A stretch of 64,000 bases of DNA from Rhizoclosmatium globosum. Lineage: Eukaryota; Chytridiomycota; Chytridiomycetes; Chytridiales; Chytriomycetaceae. The stretch is from NCBI GenBank assembly GCA_002104985.1, contig MCGO01000003.1, forward strand, positions 806,001-870,000, written 5' to 3'. Numbering within the stretch: position 1 is the first letter of the stretch; each line of letters starts with the position of its first letter. A program made the position numbers and the translations under genes. Below are positions 57,867 to 64,000 of this stretch, piece after piece. A model generated the notes under the pieces. It searched no databases. It saw only the letters and a list, made by a program, of their open reading frames with translations, and was not told where the DNA came from.

Positions 57867-58352
57867 ATGATTCAGGCTGTTGTTGGTACGTCTCGTTTTT
57901 CTCAACTGAAACGTGGCGTGGAGACTCACACCAAACTAGCTCTCTTTGTATTCCTCTCTCTCACGCTCCTCCGATTCCGCACTTCTCTAATCCATTTCTG
58001 GAATCGACGCATTCAATATGCACTGGTTCCACAACAACTGCCACGATGTCTGCCCCACCAACCATCACCGTCTTCAACATCCTCACTATCCCACGTCGTA
58101 ACATTTGCAGCCGCGCGCGCCGCCGGTCTCGAATCAGAGAACTTTTCGCTCGAAGCAAACAGAGACGACACTCGACTGGGTGTGGCAAAGGATGCAGCCG
58201 ATGAACTACAACGGCTGATGGACCATCACAACTGTGGATTCGATGAAGCAAGACTTCTGCTGGTTAAGAAGCAGATGCGTGAAAATGGTGTTGATCCAGA
58301 TACGGGACTTCCACTGGATCCAAAGGCCCTTGTTTTCAGTTCACGTTCGTAA
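57867..58352 (+). CDS. small conserved protein of unknown function
   Basis: The C-terminal 80 residues look like a conserved small-protein domain: AAARAAGLESENFSLEAN, LQRLMDHHNCGFDEARLLLV and GVDPDTGLPLDPKALVF. I recognise this ending as a recurrent eukaryotic motif but cannot name the family. The start is uncertain: ATG 57867 (MIQAVVGTSRFSQLK) keeps the same frame and would give 161 residues, while ATG 58048 (MSAPPTITVFNIL) is attractive but needs one base added near 58090. No membrane segment is clear apart from a hydrophobic stretch at 57930-57980 (LALFVFLSLTLL). Confidence 0.5.
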   Translation: MIQAVVGTSRFSQLKRGVETHTKLALFVFLSLTLLRFRTSLIHFWNRRIQYALVPQQLPRCLPHQPSPSSTSSLSHVVTFAAARAAGLESENFSLEANRDDTRLGVAKDAADELQRLMDHHNCGFDEARLLLVKKQMRENGVDPDTGLPLDPKALVFSSRS

Positions 58353-58990
58353 ATACCACCCATGCAAATTCAATAAACGCAATTCGACACAATATTTCGA
58401 AAGGACTGGCATATGATTGAAAGGATTTGAGACTTGAATAAATGGGCACTCAATCTTCTATTCCATTAAATTTCCAACTTTTCTGGAATAGAAGACAGAA
58501 AATTTCAGCCCAAAATATTCCTTGCTCTGACAGTAATAAGTGAGTCGTTCTTGGCTTGGCCCCTATCAGTTTATGGAGAACTAACCTTTCATTAGTGACC
58601 AACAACGTATCAAACTTGCAAGACCACTTGCATGGTCAGAGAACTCTCTTCCTCATTTTTACTCACTTTTGAAGCTCATGCCTCAAATTTTAAAGGCTTG
58701 TTGAAGGGACAGCAATTGCACGCATCAGTCAAGACAGTTACCCAGGGAAAGCTTACAAGCTCGCATGTTAACTTCAACCACGCAGCCACAACTTTGTTCC
58801 CCAAGATGGTGGCAAAAATGGCAGCAGTCAACTTCAACGGAAACCAAACGTATTCTGTCAAAGAAGATTGCCGCCGCACGTAATATTCTGGTGTGAAGGG
58901 TAAATTCTACCAACTTAGGCTTCAACACTCTCGAATCCATGACATCAGATTATACACTTGTAGACACCGAATCCAATGGACTTCCTTCTT
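58353..58990. other. stretch between the last gene and the satellite array
   Basis: Contains one open frame (58632-58883, VRELSSSFLLTFEAHASNFK) without recognisable similarity. The last bases before the array (CTTCCTTCTTTTTGCAG) look like a polypyrimidine tract with a 3' splice site. Confidence 0.4.
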
Positions 58991-61900
58991 TTTGCAGTGA
59001 AACCTACTGATTTGTACTCTCTCTAATGCTTGCCAAATATCTTTCCTTAACTAGCAGGTTTACTTAGTAAAAGTTTCAAAATCACGAGCACTGCCACATT
59101 TCTGAAATTTCAAATTGATTGGGTTGGCTTCCCACTTTGACAGCACTCTTCTTGTATCATGAGCAGACCAGAAAGCAGTGATTTTGGGGCCCCAGCCCAA
59201 GGGGCTCTACTTTGAGACTGCAGGCCAAGTTGAGGAACTGCTCGCCCTACAGAGGCTGCTCCCGTGCACTTTCTTGACACGTTTTGCAGTGAAACCTACT
59301 GATTTGTACTCTCTCTAATGCTTGCCAAATATCTTTCCTTAACTAGCAGGTTTACTTAGTAAAAGTTTCAAAATCACGAGCACTGCCACATTTCTGAAAT
59401 TTCAAATTGATTGGGTTGGCTTCCCACTTTGACAGCACTCTTCTTGTATCATGAGCAGACCAGAAAGCAGTGATTTTGGGGCCCCAGCCCAAGGGGCTCT
59501 ACTTTGAGACTGCAGGCCAAGTTGAGGAACTGCTCGCCCTACAGAGGCTGCTCCCGTGCACTTTCTTGACACGTTTTGCAGTGAAACCTACTGATTTGTA
59601 CTCTCTCTAATGCTTGCCAAATATCTTTCCTTAACTAGCAGGTTTACTTAGTAAAAGTTTCAAAATCACGAGCACTGCCACATTTCTGAAATTTCAAATT
59701 GATTGGGTTGGCTTCCCACTTTGACAGCACTCTTCTTGTATCATGAGCAGACCAGAAAGCAGTGATTTTGGGGCCCCAGCCCAAGGGGCTCTACTTTGAG
59801 ACTGCAGGCCAAGTTGAGGAACTGCTCGCCCTACAGAGGCTGCTCCCGTGCACTTTCTTGACACGTTTTGCAGTGAAACCTACTGATTTGTACTCTCTCT
59901 AATGCTTGCCAAATATCTTTCCTTAACTAGCAGGTTTACTTAGTAAAAGTTTCAAAATCACGAGCACTGCCACATTTCTGAAATTTCAAATTGATTGGGT
60001 TGGCTTCCCACTTTGACAGCACTCTTCTTGTATCATGAGCAGACCAGAAAGCAGTGATTTTGGGGCCCCAGCCCAAGGGGCTCTACTTTGAGACTGCAGG
60101 CCAAGTTGAGGAACTGCTCGCCCTACAGAGGCTGCTCCCGTGCACTTTCTTGACACGTTTTGCAGTGAAACCTACTGATTTGTACTCTCTCTAATGCTTG
60201 CCAAATATCTTTCCTTAACTAGCAGGTTTACTTAGTAAAAGTTTCAAAATCACGAGCACTGCCACATTTCTGAAATTTCAAATTGATTGGGTTGGCTTCC
60301 CACTTTGACAGCACTCTTCTTGTATCATGAGCAGACCAGAAAGCAGTGATTTTGGGGCCCCAGCCCAAGGGGCTCTACTTTGAGACTGCAGGCCAAGTTG
60401 AGGAACTGCTCGCCCTACAGAGGCTGCTCCCGTGCACTTTCTTGACACGTTTTGCAGTGAAACCTACTGATTTGTACTCTCTCTAATGCTTGCCAAATAT
60501 CTTTCCTTAACTAGCAGGTTTACTTAGTAAAAGTTTCAAAATCACGAGCACTGCCACATTTCTGAAATTTCAAATTGATTGGGTTGGCTTCCCACTTTGA
60601 CAGCACTCTTCTTGTATCATGAGCAGACCAGAAAGCAGTGATTTTGGGGCCCCAGCCCAAGGGGCTCTACTTTGAGACTGCAGGCCAAGTTGAGGAACTG
60701 CTCGCCCTACAGAGGCTGCTCCCGTGCACTTTCTTGACACGTTTTGCAGTGAAACCTACTGATTTGTACTCTCTCTAATGCTTGCCAAATATCTTTCCTT
60801 AACTAGCAGGTTTACTTAGTAAAAGTTTCAAAATCACGAGCACTGCCACATTTCTGAAATTTCAAATTGATTGGGTTGGCTTCCCACTTTGACAGCACTC
60901 TTCTTGTATCATGAGCAGACCAGAAAGCAGTGATTTTGGGGCCCCAGCCCAAGGGGCTCTACTTTGAGACTGCAGGCCAAGTTGAGGAACTGCTCGCCCT
61001 ACAGAGGCTGCTCCCGTGCACTTTCTTGACACGTTTTGCAGTGAAACCTACTGATTTGTACTCTCTCTAATGCTTGCCAAATATCTTTCCTTAACTAGCA
61101 GGTTTACTTAGTAAAAGTTTCAAAATCACGAGCACTGCCACATTTCTGAAATTTCAAATTGATTGGGTTGGCTTCCCACTTTGACAGCACTCTTCTTGTA
61201 TCATGAGCAGACCAGAAAGCAGTGATTTTGGGGCCCCAGCCCAAGGGGCTCTACTTTGAGACTGCAGGCCAAGTTGAGGAACTGCTCGCCCTACAGAGGC
61301 TGCTCCCGTGCACTTTCTTGACACGTTTTGCAGTGAAACCTACTGATTTGTACTCTCTCTAATGCTTGCCAAATATCTTTCCTTAACTAGCAGGTTTACT
61401 TAGTAAAAGTTTCAAAATCACGAGCACTGCCACATTTCTGAAATTTCAAATTGATTGGGTTGGCTTCCCACTTTGACAGCACTCTTCTTGTATCATGAGC
61501 AGACCAGAAAGCAGTGATTTTGGGGCCCCAGCCCAAGGGGCTCTACTTTGAGACTGCAGGCCAAGTTGAGGAACTGCTCGCCCTACAGAGGCTGCTCCCG
61601 TGCACTTTCTTGACACGTTTTGCAGTGAAACCTACTGATTTGTACTCTCTCTAATGCTTGCCAAATATCTTTCCTTAACTAGCAGGTTTACTTAGTAAAA
61701 GTTTCAAAATCACGAGCACTGCCACATTTCTGAAATTTCAAATCGATTGGGTTGGCTTCCCACTTTGACAGCACTCTTCTTGTATCATGAGCAGACCAGA
61801 AAGCAGTGATTTTGGGGCCCCAGCCCAAGGGGCTCTACTTTGAGACTGCAGGCCAAGTTGAGGAACTGCTCGCCCTACAGAGGCTGCTCCCGTGCACTTT

Positions 61901-64000
61901 CTTGACACGTTTTGCAGTGAAACCTACTGATTTGTACTCTCTCTAATGCTTGCCAAATATCTTTCCTTAACTAGCAGGTTTACTTAGTAAAAGTTTCAAA
62001 ATCACGAGCACTGCCACATTTCTGAAATTTCAAATCGATTGGGTTGGCTTCCCACTTTGACAGCACTCTTCTTGTATCATGAGCAGACCAGAAAGCAGTG
62101 ATTTTGGGGCCCCAGCCCAAGGGGCTCTACTTTGAGACTGCAGGCCAAGTTGAGGAACTGCTCGCCCTACAGAGGCTGCTCCCGTGCACTTTCTTGACAC
62201 GTTTTGCAGTGAAACCTACTGATTTGTACTCTCTCTAATGCTTGCCAAATATCTTTCCTTAACTAGCAGGTTTACTTAGTAAAAGTTTCAAAATCACGAG
62301 CACTGCCACATTTCTGAAATTTCAAATCGATTGGGTTGGCTTCCCACTTTGACAGCACTCTTCTTGTATCATGAGCAGACCAGAAAGCAGTGATTTTGGG
62401 GCCCCAGCCCAAGGGGCTCTACTTTGAGACTGCAGGCCAAGTTGAGGAACTGCTCGCCCTACAGAGGCTGCTCCCGTGCACTTTCTTGACACGTTTTGCA
62501 GTGAAACCTACTGATTTGTACTCTCTCTAATGCTTGCCAAATATCTTTCCTTAACTAGCAGGTTTACTTAGTAAAAGTTTCAAAATCAGAGCACTGCCAC
62601 ATTTCTGAAATTTCAAATCGATTGGGTTGGCTTCCCACTTTGACAGCACTCTTCTTGTATCATGAGCAGACCAGAAAGCAGTGATTTTGGGGCCCCAGCC
62701 CAAGGGGCTCTACTTTGAGACTGCAGGCCAAGTTGAGGAACTGCTCGCCCTACAGAGGCTGCTCCCGTGCACTTTCTTGACACGTTTTGCAGTGAAACCT
62801 ACTGATTTGTACTCTCTCTAATGCTTGCCAAATATCTTTCCTTAACTAGCAGGTTTACTTAGTAAAAGTTTCAAAATCACGAGCACTGCCACATTTCTGA
62901 AATTTCAAATCGATTGGGTTGGCTTCCCACTTTGACAGCACTCTTCTTGTATCATGAGCAGACCAGAAAGCAGTGATTTTGGGGCCCCAGCCCAAGGGGC
63001 TCTACTTTGAGACTGCAGGCCAAGTTGAGGAACTGCTCGCCCTACAGAGGCTGCTCCCGTGCACTTTCTTGACACGTTTTGCAGTGAAACCTACTGATTT
63101 GTACTCTCTCTAATGCTTGCCAAATATCTTTCCTTAACTAGCAGGTTTACTTAGTAAAAGTTTCAAAATCACGAGCACTGCCACATTTCTGAAATTTCAA
63201 ATTGATTGGGTTGGCTTCCCACTTTGACAGCACTCTTCTTGTATCATGAGCAGACCAGAAAGCAGTGATTTTGGGGCCCCAGCCCAAGGGGCTCTACTTT
63301 GAGACTGCAGGCCAAGTTGAGGAACTGCTCGCCCTACAGAGGCTGCTCCCGTGCACTTTCTTGACACGTTTTGCAGTGAAACCTACTGATTTGTACTCTC
63401 TCTAATGCTTGCCAAATATCTTTCCTTAACTAGCAGGTTTACTTAGTAAAAGTTTCAAAATCACGAGCACTGCCACATTTCTGAAATTTCAAATCGATTG
63501 GGTTGGCTTCCCACTTTGACAGCACTCTTCTTGTATCATGAGCAGACCAGAAAGCAGTGATTTTGGGGCCCCAGCCCAAGGGGCTCTACTTTGAGACTGC
63601 AGGCCAAGTTGAGGAACTGCTCGCCCTACAGAGGCTGCTCCCGTGCACTTTCTTGACACGTTTTGCAGTGAAACCTACTGATTTGTACTCTCTCTAATGC
63701 TTGCCAAATATCTTTCCTTAACTAGCAGGTTTACTTAGTAAAAGTTTCAAAATCACGAGCACTGCCACATTTCTGAAATTTCAAATCGATTGGGTTGGCT
63801 TCCCACTTTGACAGCACTCTTCTTGTATCATGAGCAGACCAGAAAGCAGTGATTTTGGGGCCCCAGCCCAAGGGGCTCTACTTTGAGACTGCAGGCCAAG
63901 TTGAGGAACTGCTCGCCCTACAGAGGCTGCTCCCGTGCACTTTCTTGACACGTTTTGCAGTGAAACCTACTGATTTGTACTCTCTCTAATGCTTGCCAAA
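58991..64000. repeat. 292-bp satellite DNA, tandem array running off the window
   Basis: Head-to-tail units begin at 58991, 59283, 59575, 59867, 60159, 60451, 60743, 61035, 61327, 61619, 61911, 62203, 62495, 62786, 63078, 63370, 63662 and 63954 (the last one cut by the window end). The spacing is 292 bp throughout, except 291 bp for the thirteenth unit, which lost one base near 62587. Units are almost identical; the one recurrent variant is AAATTGATTGGG against AAATCGATTGGG (units 1-9 and 15 have T; 10-14, 16 and 17 have C). There is no long open frame. Each unit contains the palindrome GGGGCCCC within a GCCCC-7 nt-GGGGC hairpin. No tRNA, 5S or snRNA gene and no telomere repeat is recognisable. 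Centromeric, subtelomeric or spacer satellite are all possible. Confidence 0.97.

Noticed and set aside
58991..64000. CRISPR array or rDNA/5S repeat
   Set aside because: Units are 292 bp without alternating unique spacers, and no rRNA sequence is recognisable in the unit.
1..64000. tRNA genes
   Set aside because: A scan by eye for T-loop-like GGTTCRANNCC sequences with matching acceptor stems found none; a proper tRNA search program would be decisive.

Overview
The window looks like chromosomal DNA of a fungus, most likely an early-diverging one such as a chytrid; the lineage is my inference. In favour: genes on both strands with mostly 37-90 nt GT-AG introns, fungal-type MET16 and MET5 sulfate-assimilation enzymes, HSE1, a mitochondrial bL28, a DHX34-type helicase, and an ADIP/SSX2IP-like coiled-coil protein of the kind usually linked to centrosomes and cilia.

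Layout. 0-12 kb is gene-dense: two tandem alpha/beta-hydrolases (-), a large unrecognised tail-anchored protein (+), a ThrE/Prm10-type transporter (+), a small unknown gene (-), an F-box/LamG-like protein (-) and a divergent FAD monooxygenase (+). 12.6-16.7 kb is a DHX34-like helicase (-). 17.7-19.8 kb holds two U-box coiled-coil paralogues (-). 20.1-26.9 kb is a divergent sulfate-assimilation pair: MET16 (PAPS reductase, -) makes sulfite and MET5 (sulfite reductase beta subunit, +) helps reduce it to sulfide.

26-40 kb is an unstable accessory region: a tandem segmental duplication of about 6-6.7 kb (copy A about 26040-32280, copy B about 33220-39930) that begins inside the 3' end of MET5. 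It carries a coiled-coil gene whose exon pair is present three times in copy B, an unrecognised gene with a decayed second copy, and MET5 relics. 40.1-58.4 kb returns to ordinary genes: a PIN-domain protein, HSE1, a ZGPAT-like G-patch protein, mitochondrial bL28, a membrane-anchored kinase with an inverted truncated copy, F-actin capping protein alpha, the ADIP-like protein, an MFS transporter and a small conserved protein. From 58991 to the window end there is a nearly homogeneous 292-bp satellite, 17 complete units plus a partial one.

A caution applies throughout. Many otherwise well-conserved genes contain single-base frame breaks, and nearly all are repaired by adding one base. That pattern suggests residual deletion errors of long-read assembly more than real pseudogenes, although the 26-40 kb relics are clearly decayed. 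Exon models here were made by eye from splice consensus and family conservation.
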